From Halobacillus locisalis (GTDB lineage Bacteria > Bacillota > Bacilli > Bacillales > Halobacillaceae), in contig NZ_JACEFG010000001.1 in NCBI RefSeq assembly GCF_013694105.1, forward strand, positions 434,001 to 498,000: a stretch of DNA of 64,000 bases. Reading direction: 5' to 3'. Positions 1 to 8,379 of this stretch are shown here, piece by piece. The position numbers were made by a program, and so were the translations under genes. Numbering within the stretch: position 1 is the first letter of the stretch; every line of letters starts with the position of its first letter. The notes under the pieces are model-generated. The model was given only the letters and a program-made list of their open reading frames with translations, ran no database searches and was not told the DNA's origin.

Positions 1-222
1 GTTTGGTAACTCGAAATAACGGCTGACGTTGCTGACACCATGCTTTTTCTTCAAGGCAGGAGAAGCAGCCAATACGATACTGCCATTACGGTCCGGGTCC
101 CCGACCACGGCCAGCAACGCGGTCTTCGGGTCCAGCCCTCGCGTCGCCATTTCAACACTCGCGTAAAAACTGCGCATGTCGATACAAAGGACGTCATGGC
201 GAGGATAATTTGAATAGTCCAC
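1..222 (-). CDS. uvrX: Y-family DNA polymerase (UvrX/YqjW-like), 5' part only
   Basis: This is the amino end of a translesion polymerase; the rest lies beyond the left edge. The 74 visible codons include the family signature DMRSFYASVE, which holds the first catalytic Asp and the FYASVE finger motif, then a VVGDP stretch and LAASPALKKKHG, typical of the palm/finger region of UvrX-type enzymes. I chose GTG at 222 because GGAG sits 8 nt upstream; an ATG at 228 is in frame but only 2 nt from GGAG. A LexA box and a promoter precede it, so it should be induced by DNA damage. Family sure; UvrX rather than another Y-family branch is likely. Confidence 0.85.
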   Translation of the reverse strand, partial: MDYSNYPRHDVLCIDMRSFYASVEMATRGLDPKTALLAVVGDPDRNGSIVLAASPALKKKHGVSNVSRYFELPN

Positions 223-239
223 AATCATCACTCCAAACA

Positions 240-251
240 GAACATTTGTTC
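240..251 (-). promoter_or_regulatory. LexA (SOS) box of the Y-family polymerase gene
   Basis: The sequence is GAAC-ATTT-GTTC, an exact match to the GAAC-N4-GTTC core of the Bacillus LexA operator. It lies between the -10 hexamer and the ribosome site of the polymerase gene, where bound LexA would block transcription. In B. subtilis yqjW is an SOS gene, which agrees with this. Confidence 0.8.
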
Positions 252-253
252 TC

Positions 254-281
254 ATTATACACCAACTGCGGTCGTTGTCAT
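254..281 (-). promoter_or_regulatory. Sigma-A-type promoter of the Y-family polymerase gene
   Basis: Read on the minus strand, a -35 ATGACA (276-281) is followed after 16 nt by a -10 TATAAT (254-259). The LexA box starts 2 nt downstream of the -10. Confidence 0.75.
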
Positions 282-307
282 ACATGAAAAATTTGTTTAA
301 TGTATAT

Positions 308-336
308 TTTTCAAATTTTAGAAACTTCTGTATAAT
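308..336 (+). promoter_or_regulatory. Promoter of the membrane protein gene at 383
   Basis: TTTTCA (308-313), 17-nt spacer and TATAAT (331-336) form a plausible sigma-A promoter. Transcription would start near 343, about 40 nt before the ATG. Confidence 0.65.
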
Positions 337-382
337 GTGCTCAGAAGAGAATTTGCACACCTACATATTTTGGGGGATACGT

Positions 383-1933
383 ATGAAAAAACTGCAGTGG
401 ATATTGCCGGGAATTGTTATCGTAATAGGAATAGCAATATTAGCGTTTATTAACTACAAAGAAGTCACCGCCGTACCAAATGATCAATGGGGGCGAGAGG
501 TAGAATTGACGTCTACACCTGTTCAATCTGATTTAACAGTCAGTCGAAAAGAAGATGGGCATTTTGCGGTATCTTATTTCGACGAGGAAGGGTTTGTAAG
601 TAGTGAATACGATGAAAACTTAGAGAAAGTCGACGAAGAGACGTACGATATCCCATACACGAGGTGGACGGAAGTCTATCATGGAGAGGGGCCCTACATA
701 TATGCTGATTATTACGGGATGCATTTGTTAGAAAATGAAGAAAAGATTGCCGGTATTGAAGAGTTCCTGCCATTACAAAGCGGTGTTGTGCATCAAACAG
801 GGAGCACAGTCTATTACCTGAACCCGAATACACTGGAGAAGACCGTCTTGGCTGAAGGGTTAACGGATCAATCTACGATTTATGCGAAGGAATCGGGTGG
901 CTCGACGTATCTCCTCATTGAAGAAACGAATGAAAATGTGATTGATTATGCAGTCAAAGAATGGGATGGGGAGAAGGTTAGCCAAATTTCAGAAGGAATG
1001 TTCGAATTGGCTATAACGCTTAAACTCAATGATCTAAGCTTTAACGTTAGTGGAGGGGAGCTGACACTATTAATCAATGCGCTGCCAGCTAGTAAGCGAT
1101 CGCCTTTACCAGAACAAAATTTCTACCTTTCGCAACAACCTTTGAGTGAGGAAGCACAGCTGAATGAGCTTACGTTCAGCGACCCAAATAGCGATATGAA
1201 ATTGATGAACTTAGATGATATTCAATTGTTGACCATCGATGATACGACACATGCGCTTTTCAGAGCCGTAGGGAGTACAAATACAAAATTTCGGGACAAC
1301 ACCGAATACAATGTTTTTAAGGCCACATTTGCTGAGAATGACATAACATCATTGTCACGCTTAACGAACACACCTTGGTTGTCCAAACACCCGGAATGGG
1401 TCGATGAAGGAATCATTGCTTGGATGGATGTAACAGGAAAAGTGAATCAGGTATTCATGAGTTCTTCAAATGAAGTGGATGTGTTGCCAGAACCAGAAAT
1501 GAGTGGAGATACCATCTTGCGGATGGCAGGAAAGTCCATTGTCATGTTGACCGGGGCGTCTTTAACGTTTGCTGTCACTATGGTTTGGTATGCGGTCCCG
1601 ATGGCTTTCATTGGATTTATGATGTTTGGTTCGAACAACGCCTTGGATAAGGGAAAAGAATGGGTGTTTTACGGGCCTGTCATCCTGTATGTAGCTATAG
1701 CGCTTCTTCTGCACAATCATCTCTTCAGTCAAAGCGTGATGGCGAAAATACCCGATTACTTGCAATTCCAAGGGAGTCCCTTTCTATTGATCGCTGGATT
1801 CGCGCTCATCATTTACTTCATCATGTCGTTGACGAAAGTAAATCAGAAGTGGACGATTTCGATGCGGGTGACCTATTTTGTAGCAGCACATTTGTTGTTT
1901 CTCGCTGTCTTTGTAGGTCCATACTTATTATAA
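383..1933 (+). CDS. Large multi-pass membrane protein of unknown function
   Basis: A 516-residue protein with one amino-terminal membrane segment (about residues 6-24), a long hydrophilic part of about 350 residues that should face outside, and about four membrane segments in the last 140 residues. The hydrophilic part has blocks resembling beta-propeller or sensor domains, but I do not recognise a family. The reading frame stays open upstream to 275, but ATG at 383 has GGGGG 7 nt before it and starts directly with the Lys-Lys plus hydrophobic segment, so I prefer it. The promoter at 308-336 supports this start. The next gene begins 36 nt downstream and may share the transcript. Confidence 0.8.
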   Translation: MKKLQWILPGIVIVIGIAILAFINYKEVTAVPNDQWGREVELTSTPVQSDLTVSRKEDGHFAVSYFDEEGFVSSEYDENLEKVDEETYDIPYTRWTEVYHGEGPYIYADYYGMHLLENEEKIAGIEEFLPLQSGVVHQTGSTVYYLNPNTLEKTVLAEGLTDQSTIYAKESGGSTYLLIEETNENVIDYAVKEWDGEKVSQISEGMFELAITLKLNDLSFNVSGGELTLLINALPASKRSPLPEQNFYLSQQPLSEEAQLNELTFSDPNSDMKLMNLDDIQLLTIDDTTHALFRAVGSTNTKFRDNTEYNVFKATFAENDITSLSRLTNTPWLSKHPEWVDEGIIAWMDVTGKVNQVFMSSSNEVDVLPEPEMSGDTILRMAGKSIVMLTGASLTFAVTMVWYAVPMAFIGFMMFGSNNALDKGKEWVFYGPVILYVAIALLLHNHLFSQSVMAKIPDYLQFQGSPFLLIAGFALIIYFIMSLTKVNQKWTISMRVTYFVAAHLLFLAVFVGPYLL

Positions 1934-1969
1934 AAAGAGGACCATGAGCGAGAAAGGAGGGGAAAAGAG

Positions 1970-2803
1970 ATGTTGTGTGTGTTAAAGAAAGAAGATGAAC
2001 AAAGATTGTCTACTTTTCTTACGGAACATAAACTGGCAATTGACCCATATCAAGAACAATGTTTTCTCTATAAACAGAATGGCGAGATCAGAGGGGTCAG
2101 TTCTGTTCGTATATTTTTCAATGATGCAAAAGAGAAAGAAACACAAACACAGGTTTATGTAGCCCCGAATTATAGAAATGTCGGAATAGGAAAATCACTC
2201 TATGATCATGTAGAGAAGGTGAGTCGAAATTCGGGAGCAGACCTGATAACAATCTATATGACAACAGACTTCTGTCACTCCTATCAATTCTGTGAAAAGA
2301 TGGGTTTTCAGAAGTGGTGGGGATCTCCAGAACTTCTATATGAGGGAGAAGAGTTCGATGCAGTGGCATTACCCTTCATCGTATATGAGGATAAATATTT
2401 TGATCAATACGTGAAGATGGTTCAGGACGCTTTCTATGAAATTCAAAAGTTCAATGACTTGAAGCCCTACATCGCAACAGAGAAGATTGTAAATACGTAC
2501 CAATTGAACAATAAAGAAAATGTGTATCTTCTGTTGGATGGGGAAGAGCTGCTGGCATCTGTAACCGTTGGAGAAGAGACACTTGAGAATTTAATGGTAT
2601 CCCCAAGATACCAAGGAAAGGGCCTTGGCCGGAAAGCTTTGCAGTTCGGAATGAATCGGTTGCATAAGAAAGGTGTGCGCAGAGTCTCTATTTGTTACAT
2701 GGAAGGGAATATGGCTGCCGAACAACTATATGAGAGCGTTGGCTTCAAACTCGTAAAAGAGACGCATGTCTACAGGAAGTACATCCGAAAAGAGAGCTCA
2801 TGA
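1970..2803 (+). CDS. GNAT acetyltransferase with two tandem GNAT domains
   Basis: Two acetyl-CoA-binding folds lie in one chain of 277 residues. The first has its motif A at about residues 65-76 (VAPNYRNVGIG, an R/Q-x-x-G-x-G/A type loop), the second at about 210-221 (VSPRYQGKGLGR). The carboxyl half ends with the usual ENxxAxxLYExxGF-type helix and strand (about 247-260). AAAGGAGG lies 9 nt before the ATG. The substrate is unknown. Gene order (Y-family polymerase, GNAT, YqkB-like, YqkE-like) recalls the B. subtilis yqjW-yqkE stretch, where yqkA is also a GNAT gene; this parallel is from memory. Confidence 0.88.
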   Translation: MLCVLKKEDEQRLSTFLTEHKLAIDPYQEQCFLYKQNGEIRGVSSVRIFFNDAKEKETQTQVYVAPNYRNVGIGKSLYDHVEKVSRNSGADLITIYMTTDFCHSYQFCEKMGFQKWWGSPELLYEGEEFDAVALPFIVYEDKYFDQYVKMVQDAFYEIQKFNDLKPYIATEKIVNTYQLNNKENVYLLLDGEELLASVTVGEETLENLMVSPRYQGKGLGRKALQFGMNRLHKKGVRRVSICYMEGNMAAEQLYESVGFKLVKETHVYRKYIRKESS

Positions 2804-2870
2804 GAACGCGCGTGTTCTTCAACCCGCCTACCCTATTCATCTAAGGTACGCTAATTAGAGTGCATATAGA

Positions 2871-2899
2871 TTGCCACAGTAAAGGGATTTTTCTACAAT
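2871..2899 (+). promoter_or_regulatory. Sigma-A promoter of the yqkB-yqkE-like pair
   Basis: TTGCCA (2871-2876), exactly 17 nt, then TACAAT (2894-2899): five of six consensus bases in each hexamer. It lies 22 nt upstream of the YqkB-like start codon. Confidence 0.75.
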
Positions 2900-2920
2900 A
2901 GAGGGTAGGAGGGATGCCTC

Positions 2921-3253
2921 ATGAAACTAACGCTGACGGAAGATGCAAAAGCACAAGTTCAATATATGCAAGATGAACAACGTCCACTTCTACGATTGTT
3001 TTACGATACGGAAGGGTGTGGATGCGGCGTAAACGGGTTGCCGACCGTACGTCTGGAACGTGAGCAACGCGAAACAGACCAACTAGTTGATAATGACGAC
3101 TTTACGGTTGTCATCGATAACCAGCAGGCGGTCTTTTTCCGAAAAGAAATGAAGCTCGATTTTAAAAAGGGTTTATTTCGTCTTTCTAGCCCAGAAGGTG
3201 TCTTGAACCCGATTATTCCTATAAAAGATGTGAAAGAAGGAGCGACGAAATGA
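2921..3253 (+). CDS. HesB/YqkB-like iron-sulfur cluster biosynthesis family protein
   Basis: A 110-residue protein of the Fe-S biosynthesis (HesB/IscA-like) fold. It has the family's first cysteine region as C33-G-C35 after a YDTEGCGCG loop, but lacks the carboxyl-terminal CxC of true A-type carriers; this fits the YqkB branch, so a role as a standard cluster carrier is not certain. GGAGGG precedes the ATG. Its last 4 nt overlap the YqkE-like gene (ATGA), so the two are translationally coupled and probably act together or at least are made together. Confidence 0.75.
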   Translation: MKLTLTEDAKAQVQYMQDEQRPLLRLFYDTEGCGCGVNGLPTVRLEREQRETDQLVDNDDFTVVIDNQQAVFFRKEMKLDFKKGLFRLSSPEGVLNPIIPIKDVKEGATK

Positions 3254-3474
3254 GTAAGAAAAAGCAAGAAGCTGGCACGTTGGGAGATCAGTTGAATGCA
3301 GATTTATTGTCGAAACTTCAATCCAAGAAAACAGAGCTCAAGAAGCAAGAAGCGGATCGTGAAGAGTCGGAACGATTACAGCGGATAGAAGAACGCAAGC
3401 GACGAGAGGCGAACAAGAGCTTTGAAGAATTATTGAATGAAAGTGAGCTTGATTGGAAGTCGTTCAAGAAATAA
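3250..3474 (+). CDS. yqkE: YqkE-family small charged protein
   Basis: A 74-residue, highly charged, predicted helical protein. Residues about 15-60 are a run of Lys/Glu/Arg that looks like a coiled coil, and the end carries NKSFEELL followed by a DWKSFK-type tail, which I recognise from B. subtilis YqkE. Function is unknown. The start overlaps the stop of the YqkB-like gene (ATGA), and a good terminator begins at the stop codon, so this is the second and last gene of a two-gene operon. Confidence 0.8.
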   Translation: MSKKKQEAGTLGDQLNADLLSKLQSKKTELKKQEADREESERLQRIEERKRREANKSFEELLNESELDWKSFKK

Positions 3475-3508
3475 GCATCCATGCCTATGGGTGCTTATTT
3501 TTTGTTTT
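3473..3508 (+). terminator. Rho-independent terminator after yqkE
   Basis: An 8-bp stem (AAGCATCC with GGGTGCTT, one G-U) and 8-nt loop are followed by ATTTTTTGTTTT. Confidence 0.85.
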
Positions 3509-3610
3509 AATGGAAAAATATGAAACGAAAGCTACGCTTATTCGTAAGCATAGTAGTATGTACATATCATTCGTAACGATGAATAAGGAAATAAGAAAGA
3601 GGTGATGGAT

Positions 3611-4081
3611 ATGACGTTCAAATATGCGCCGATCCATAAATGGAAGAAGCAGGCCCGTAGCGCTTTTTATAACATCCTTTCTCAATTGTTTGTGATCTTC
3701 TTTATGCTTTATGTTAACTCAGAGGTGACGGAGGTGATTGCGTATGTTTCGTTTGTGGTCATTGTATCTTCTGTCTTTTATATGCTCTATTCGCTCAACA
3801 TGCCTCAAAGAGACTATATCCGGTTAGAGGAGGATTACTTCTCAGTGCATAGAGGTTTTCTTGATTCACGTAAAAAGGTTTCATATCGCGACGTCACACA
3901 AATGTCCAGGGTTCATGAGGTGCTTTCTATCCGCACGTCGAATGGGGATGGAGAAGATATTTACACCAACCAATTATCCGATTACGATTTACCTCAGTTG
4001 TTACAGATTTTAGAGAAAAGAACAGGGATCAGGATAGGTGGAATTGATGGTGCGAAGGAAGAAGTGGAACAAAGAGGATAG
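3611..4081 (+). CDS. Small membrane protein with PH-like cytoplasmic domain
   Basis: A 156-residue protein. Two hydrophobic segments (about residues 19-36 and 42-62) are followed by a hydrophilic domain beginning near YIRLEEDYF. This pattern (two helices, then a small beta-rich domain with conserved VSYRDV-like strand) resembles bacterial PH-domain membrane proteins, but the match is only by eye. GAGGTG lies 6 nt before ATG 3611; upstream GTG and ATG codons at 3602 and 3605 overlap or touch that site and are unlikely. The next small gene starts 29 nt downstream. Confidence 0.72.
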   Translation: MTFKYAPIHKWKKQARSAFYNILSQLFVIFFMLYVNSEVTEVIAYVSFVVIVSSVFYMLYSLNMPQRDYIRLEEDYFSVHRGFLDSRKKVSYRDVTQMSRVHEVLSIRTSNGDGEDIYTNQLSDYDLPQLLQILEKRTGIRIGGIDGAKEEVEQRG

Positions 4082-4109
4082 CGCAAATCTTTGATATGTA
4101 GGGTAGGGT

Positions 4110-4271
4110 ATGGCTGATATCATCTTGTTGTTACTGGGGGCTATAGGTGGAGGAATCGTCATATTTTTTGGAACCATCATATTGGTGGGAAGAAAAATAT
4201 TCGAACCTTCAAAGGAATGGCGTGAGAAGGTAGAGAGATTAGAACAAGAGGTAAGAGATTTGAAAAAATAG
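4110..4271 (+). CDS. Small single-pass membrane protein (53 aa)
   Basis: A short gene between two larger ones. The product has a hydrophobic helix with a GxGGG pattern (about residues 3-27) and then a charged helix of Glu/Lys/Arg heptads to the end, which could form a short coiled coil in the cytoplasm. The only ribosome-site-like sequence is AGGGTAGGGT directly upstream, so translation may be modest. It sits 28 nt after the PH-like protein gene. Function unknown; no family recognised. Confidence 0.55.
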   Translation: MADIILLLLGAIGGGIVIFFGTIILVGRKIFEPSKEWREKVERLEQEVRDLKK

Positions 4272-4331
4272 GGAATTGGCAGGAAATCGTGCAGGTTTGT
4301 CGAATGAACAAAGAAGGAAGGAGGCCGATTG

Positions 4332-4754
4332 ATGTATGAACTGAAGACGAAAGAAAATGATCGAAGTGTCATAGAGTTTATAGAAACCGTGGAAAAACCA
4401 AAAAAGAAGGAAGACGCCTATCGTTTGTTGGATATCTTCACCCAAGCATCAGGATATGATGCCAAAATGTGGGGAACCAGCATCATTGGATTTGGGTCTT
4501 ATCACTATAAATATCCCACAGGGCATGAAGGGGATGCACCATTAGTAGGTTTTTCTCCTAGGAAAGCGAACTTCAGCCTCTATTTTGCAACAGGTGAAGA
4601 TCGTGAGGAACAGTTGAGCCGTTTCGGTAAGCACAAATCTGGTAAGGCATGCGTGTACATCAATAAAGTGGATGATATCGACACAAATGTGTTAGAAGAA
4701 ATGATTCACTCCTCCATAGAATTTTTGAACAAAACGTATCCAGATCAGTCGTAA
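4332..4754 (+). CDS. DUF1801 (YdhG-like) domain protein
   Basis: A 140-residue cytoplasmic protein of the DUF1801 type: the segments MWGTSIIGFGSYHYKYPTG, LVGFSPRKANFSLYF and KHKSGKACVYI are the family hallmarks (about residues 46-65, 74-88, 106-116). Some relatives are linked to iron-chaperone (frataxin-like) folds, but the activity here is unknown. ATG 4332 has AGGAGG 7 nt upstream; an in-frame TTG one codon earlier is too close. A hairpin terminator follows the gene. Confidence 0.85.
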   Translation: MYELKTKENDRSVIEFIETVEKPKKKEDAYRLLDIFTQASGYDAKMWGTSIIGFGSYHYKYPTGHEGDAPLVGFSPRKANFSLYFATGEDREEQLSRFGKHKSGKACVYINKVDDIDTNVLEEMIHSSIEFLNKTYPDQS

Positions 4755-4781
4755 TAGGATGAAGTGCAATATCCAGTGGAT

Positions 4782-4814
4782 AAGCGATCGGGAAAGCGCC
4801 CTATCGCTTTTTAT
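4782..4814 (+). terminator. Terminator after the DUF1801 gene
   Basis: AAGCGAT pairs with ATCGCTT, continued by GGG/CCC after one mismatch, with a 7-nt loop and a T-rich tail (TTTTTATAT). Confidence 0.75.
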
Positions 4815-4881
4815 ATAGCACCTGAATTCAGTTCATTCATTACAACGTTGCCATTCATCAACTAGAAGGGAAAGATTACAT

Positions 4882-5652
4882 ATGGTAAAAGCAACAGAAC
4901 ACAATAGTCAAGCGTGGGATCAAAAAGTAAAAGAAGGCTCTCCTTACACGCGAGCGGTGAGCAGTGAAACGATTCAACATGCGAAGAGTGGGAACTGGGA
5001 GATTGGTGTAACGGCTGATAAGCGAGTACCGAGGGAGTGGTTCCCGCGCTCATTAAAAGGGAAGAAGATCCTTTGCTTGGCTTCTGGCGGTGGGCAACAA
5101 GGGCCGGTTCTTGCGGCGGCCGGGGCAGAGGTGACGGTTGTTGATATTTCAAAAGAACAGCTTAAAAAGGACGAAGCGGTAGCAGAACGTGACGAGCTTG
5201 TGTTGACGACAATGGTCGGGGAAATGGCCGACTTGTCTATGTTTCCAGATGGTTCATTTGATATGATCATCCATCCTGTATCGAATGTTTTTGTAGAAGA
5301 TGTCAGGCCGGTTTGGAAGGAAGCTTCTCGCGTACTGAAGGACCAAGGAATACTTATCTCTGGATTCATGAATCCGGTTTTGTTTCTATTTGATGACGAA
5401 AAAGAGCAACAAGGGATACTAGACGTAAAATACAGCATCCCCTATTCTTCTTTAGAACAAGAAGGAGCACAAGAAGGGCAGACGCTTGAGTTTGGTCATA
5501 CTTTGGAAGATCAAATCCAAGGCCAAACCGATGCAGGCTTCGTCTTGACAGGCTTTTATGAAGATGATTTTGGTGGAGGTCGAACGGTTGATCAATACAT
5601 GAAGACGATGATTGCAACGAAAGCAGTCAAGCTCTCCATCCAGGAGTGGTAA
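4882..5652 (+). CDS. Class I SAM-dependent methyltransferase
   Basis: A 256-residue Rossmann methyltransferase. Motif I is ILCLASGGGQQG (about residues 64-75) with the acidic strand-2 end in VTVVDIS; the motif post-I and DMIIHP (about 126-131) follow. It belongs to the group often annotated as methyltransferase type 11; the substrate cannot be read from sequence. AGAAGGGA is 10-12 nt before the ATG. Only 4 nt separate its stop from the next start, so the small membrane protein downstream is cotranscribed. Confidence 0.88.
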   Translation: MVKATEHNSQAWDQKVKEGSPYTRAVSSETIQHAKSGNWEIGVTADKRVPREWFPRSLKGKKILCLASGGGQQGPVLAAAGAEVTVVDISKEQLKKDEAVAERDELVLTTMVGEMADLSMFPDGSFDMIIHPVSNVFVEDVRPVWKEASRVLKDQGILISGFMNPVLFLFDDEKEQQGILDVKYSIPYSSLEQEGAQEGQTLEFGHTLEDQIQGQTDAGFVLTGFYEDDFGGGRTVDQYMKTMIATKAVKLSIQEW

Positions 5653-5656
5653 GTGG

Positions 5657-6073
5657 ATGACATTTACAAGTGCTTTTCATAGGTACCCAATGTTGGTCCT
5701 TGCTTTTTTCGTTAGCTACCTGCTCATAGTGTCACCGGGCATTTTTCAAACCATCGTGCTAGCCTATATTATATTTGCCATGAATACGAGTTTTCAACTG
5801 GACATTGAAGATGGTCGATTGCTATACAAGGTCATTCTTTTTCGAAGTGTCCTGTTTACAAGACAGGCGCGTCCGGAAGAGATAGAAGAAATTCAATTCA
5901 AACTTCACGGGTTTGCTCAGCGACTGATCAAAGTCCGGAAGAATAAAGGCCTTTCGCTCCGTTTGCTGCACTTCAAGCCAACGAATATCGATCGTCACAT
6001 ATTAACGTTTGCCAAGCGGCATCAGGTCCCTGTAGATACTGGGAAAAACTACGGTAATATAAGCTTAGATTAA
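5657..6073 (+). CDS. Small membrane protein, unknown family
   Basis: A 138-residue protein with two hydrophobic segments near the amino end (about residues 11-27 and 31-48) and a basic, beta-rich cytoplasmic tail. I place the start at ATG 5657, 4 nt after the methyltransferase stop, with AGGAG about 10 nt upstream inside the previous gene; upstream in-frame codons lie in the methyltransferase reading region and lack a site. The tail pattern resembles PH-like membrane proteins, as in the gene at 3611, but I would not assign a domain. It is followed 18 nt later by a VOC gene. Confidence 0.7.
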   Translation: MTFTSAFHRYPMLVLAFFVSYLLIVSPGIFQTIVLAYIIFAMNTSFQLDIEDGRLLYKVILFRSVLFTRQARPEEIEEIQFKLHGFAQRLIKVRKNKGLSLRLLHFKPTNIDRHILTFAKRHQVPVDTGKNYGNISLD

Positions 6074-6091
6074 TAGAATGGAGGAACTGTT

Positions 6092-6478
6092 GTGACTCAT
6101 CTAAGAAGAGTAGGAACGACGTATTTACCTGTGCAAAATGTGAAAGAAGCGGCAGATTGGTATGAATCAAAGCTTGGGGCGAGGTTGAACTACATGGATG
6201 ACGAGAAAGCCATCGTCGATATGGCAAATCAGAGCTTTTTTCTCGTATGCGCGGAAAGCGGGGCAACAGCAAATTTCAATGATTCAAAAGGGCGCCGTCA
6301 ATTTTCCATGACCTTCGAGGTCGATGGCATTGAAGAAATGAACGAGCTACGAACATATTTAAAAGAAAAGAATGTTCGAGTCGGGGAAGTGGAGGATCGT
6401 GGTCATTTGGGAAACAATTTTGTTTTTTATGACTTGTGCGGGAATCTGTTCGATGTCTGGAGTGAACTGAGTCCTTGA
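6092..6478 (+). CDS. VOC (glyoxalase/bleomycin-resistance fold) protein 1
   Basis: A 128-residue single VOC module pair. It starts with the typical VGTTYLPVQNVKEAADWYESKLGA (strand, then helix with the xDWYxxxLG pattern) and ends with VFYDLCGNLFDVW, where D/E residues usually bind metal. The reaction is unknown; relatives include glyoxalases, dioxygenases and drug-binding proteins. GTG at 6092 is supported by GGAGG 7 nt upstream. The next VOC gene starts 57 nt downstream and may derive from an old duplication, although the two are not close in sequence. Confidence 0.85.
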   Translation: MTHLRRVGTTYLPVQNVKEAADWYESKLGARLNYMDDEKAIVDMANQSFFLVCAESGATANFNDSKGRRQFSMTFEVDGIEEMNELRTYLKEKNVRVGEVEDRGHLGNNFVFYDLCGNLFDVWSELSP

Positions 6479-6535
6479 CGCTCGATTTGAAAAATGGATA
6501 AACATTTAATGGTTAGCCATAAAGGAGATAATGCT

Positions 6536-6895
6536 GTGATTACCCCAGTCTTTAGGATTTTCGACGTTAATAAAGCAAAGGACTTCTATGAGGAGTTTCT
6601 TGGTTTCCAAAAGGATTGGTCGCACACGTTTGATGAGAATAATCCATCTTATATACAAGTTTCTCTTCACGGGATCGCTCTTCATTTATCAGAACATCAT
6701 GGTGACGCTTCTCCAGGAAGCTCCGTTCGATTGAAAATGGATGGGATTGAGGCATTCCATAAAGAGTTGTTGGAGAAAGACTACCCGTATATGAACCCTG
6801 AACTAGAGGAAGCACCGTGGAATACAATAGAGTGTAAAGTGGTGGATCCATCTTATAATACGTTCATTTTCTACGAAGATATAACAACTAAATGA
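6536..6895 (+). CDS. VOC (glyoxalase superfamily) protein 2
   Basis: A 119-residue protein of the glyoxalase superfamily branch with VFRIFD(V/E)xKAKDFYxEFLGF at the start and a LHLSEHHGDASPG segment (about residues 57-69), which is a strong hallmark of that branch. The open frame extends to an ATG at 6494, but AAAGGAG lies exactly 8 nt before GTG 6536 and the family normally begins at this position, so I use GTG 6536. Function unknown; some relatives are called bleomycin-resistance-like. It is the last gene before a run on the opposite strand. Confidence 0.87.
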   Translation: MITPVFRIFDVNKAKDFYEEFLGFQKDWSHTFDENNPSYIQVSLHGIALHLSEHHGDASPGSSVRLKMDGIEAFHKELLEKDYPYMNPELEEAPWNTIECKVVDPSYNTFIFYEDITTK

Positions 6896-6934
6896 CGTAG
6901 TTTGACAAAAGTATGTTAGCTGTTAAGCCTTTTT

Positions 6935-6966
6935 TGGTTCAACGAAAGGCCATTTTTTACTAATGT
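6935..6966. terminator. Possible shared terminator between convergent genes
   Basis: GCCTTT (from 6938) can pair with AAAGGC and a T-run follows. The stem is only about 6 bp, so this is weak. Confidence 0.4.
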
Positions 6967-6978
6967 TATCCAATCCGC

Positions 6979-8112
6979 TTAGACCTTTCGCTGATCGCTA
7001 GCGTCTTCTTTTTCTCTTAAAGTGTTTTTGGCAAATACAGCAAATTCTAGTTTTTCAATCGTGTCACAGTACGAAGCGAGAATATCGCCGCTTTGTTTTT
7101 CGATATGACTCGTAAGGTTGTGCACCTGATTTAAGTGGTTGAACCAATCCCCTTTTTCAGAAGATTGGTGTTGCTGGTCGCCCCATGAGTACGACAGTGG
7201 TGGACTGAAAAACTTCTTCTCATTCTCGTTGATTCCACAAGGTTTTTCGCGCGGTTTTCTCGACTCATTGGGGATGCGCTCACGAATATCATTGAACAAT
7301 TGAGGCCAATAATCCTTTCTTGAACCAGTGTGAGGGTGGTGGGTTGCCCAGTCCTCAACCTGTGTTAATCGACTTTTTACACTGTAGAGTAGGTCGTACA
7401 GTTCTTTTCCGAATTTGATTCGTTCATCAACCGAAGAAAAATGATGGACTGTATGACCAAAAAGCTTACGTTGTTTTAAAGACGGCGTTGTGTAGGGAAT
7501 GAGAATGTGGTTTAAATTCAATAAGTCTTGCAGTTTAAACAGAGCGGTATCCGTTACTGTTTTTTTGTACGTCTGGTTTTGGATGACGCGAGATTCGATA
7601 TACTGTTGCTCATTCATAATCAAGGCCTTAGTCAAAAAGGAAGAGTCACCACTCTGATCGTAATACTGCCAGACAGGCGTCATAAAGGTAGATACACCGA
7701 AAGCAGGGAGCAGATGAGTCAGTGAACGCTTTTGAACTTTCCCTTTTTCATAAAGCAACAGTTGAGGGTATGCATCCTGAAAAATCAGCCAGTTTCCCCG
7801 CTCCAAAAACTGAAAGAAGTCGACCCTTTCTTTATCATTCAATAAATGAGGCAAGTGCTCCCCTTTGAGGTCGGTCATCGTCCATCCGGCGTTGCGTGAA
7901 ACGAGGTGGGCAAGAAGAGACCAGTGTATTTCGGGGTGTTTGGTGTAGAAATCCCAATAGGCTTGTGTCCTTGTCACATTATTTCGGTTTTTTTCTCTTG
8001 TACGGATATCGATTTGTTTAATGATCATTTGATCATCACCAGTAAAAACAGGATGATCCTTTGATTTAAGAGCTTTCTTAAACTGCTTTTTTAATGGGAA
8101 ACGTGGCCACAT
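6979..8112 (-). CDS. DUF2515 (YppC-like) protein
   Basis: A 377-residue cytoplasmic protein. The block RTREKNRNNVTRTQAYWDFY, then HPEIHWSLLAHLVSRNAGWTMTDLKG (from about residue 37 to 85), is the signature of DUF2515, known in B. subtilis as YppC. The family has no established function. The rest is mostly helical with many aromatic residues. ATG at 8112 follows AAGGAGG with 7-nt spacing. It stands alone on the minus strand, facing a VOC gene and divergent from the NlpC/P60-like gene. Confidence 0.88.
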   Translation of the reverse strand: MWPRFPLKKQFKKALKSKDHPVFTGDDQMIIKQIDIRTREKNRNNVTRTQAYWDFYTKHPEIHWSLLAHLVSRNAGWTMTDLKGEHLPHLLNDKERVDFFQFLERGNWLIFQDAYPQLLLYEKGKVQKRSLTHLLPAFGVSTFMTPVWQYYDQSGDSSFLTKALIMNEQQYIESRVIQNQTYKKTVTDTALFKLQDLLNLNHILIPYTTPSLKQRKLFGHTVHHFSSVDERIKFGKELYDLLYSVKSRLTQVEDWATHHPHTGSRKDYWPQLFNDIRERIPNESRKPREKPCGINENEKKFFSPPLSYSWGDQQHQSSEKGDWFNHLNQVHNLTSHIEKQSGDILASYCDTIEKLEFAVFAKNTLREKEDASDQRKV

Positions 8113-8379
8113 ACACCCACCTCCTTTATGTATAACTAGTCAGCAATGGACGAAAACATTCCTGTCATTCTAGTTTGCTTGACGATTGGAAAAGTTATAC
8201 AAGGTGATTGACATCTTTGTGATTTGAATTAGACTGAATATTACATAATTATTCCAGAAGAGTTTACTGGACACACTTTCCTAGTTAACTGGATTTGAAT
8301 CCTGTTTAAAGGCTGGGTGAATTTTTCGTAAAATGCAGAACGATTACCAAGAATTTGTGGTGATCGTCAGAGGAGTGTC

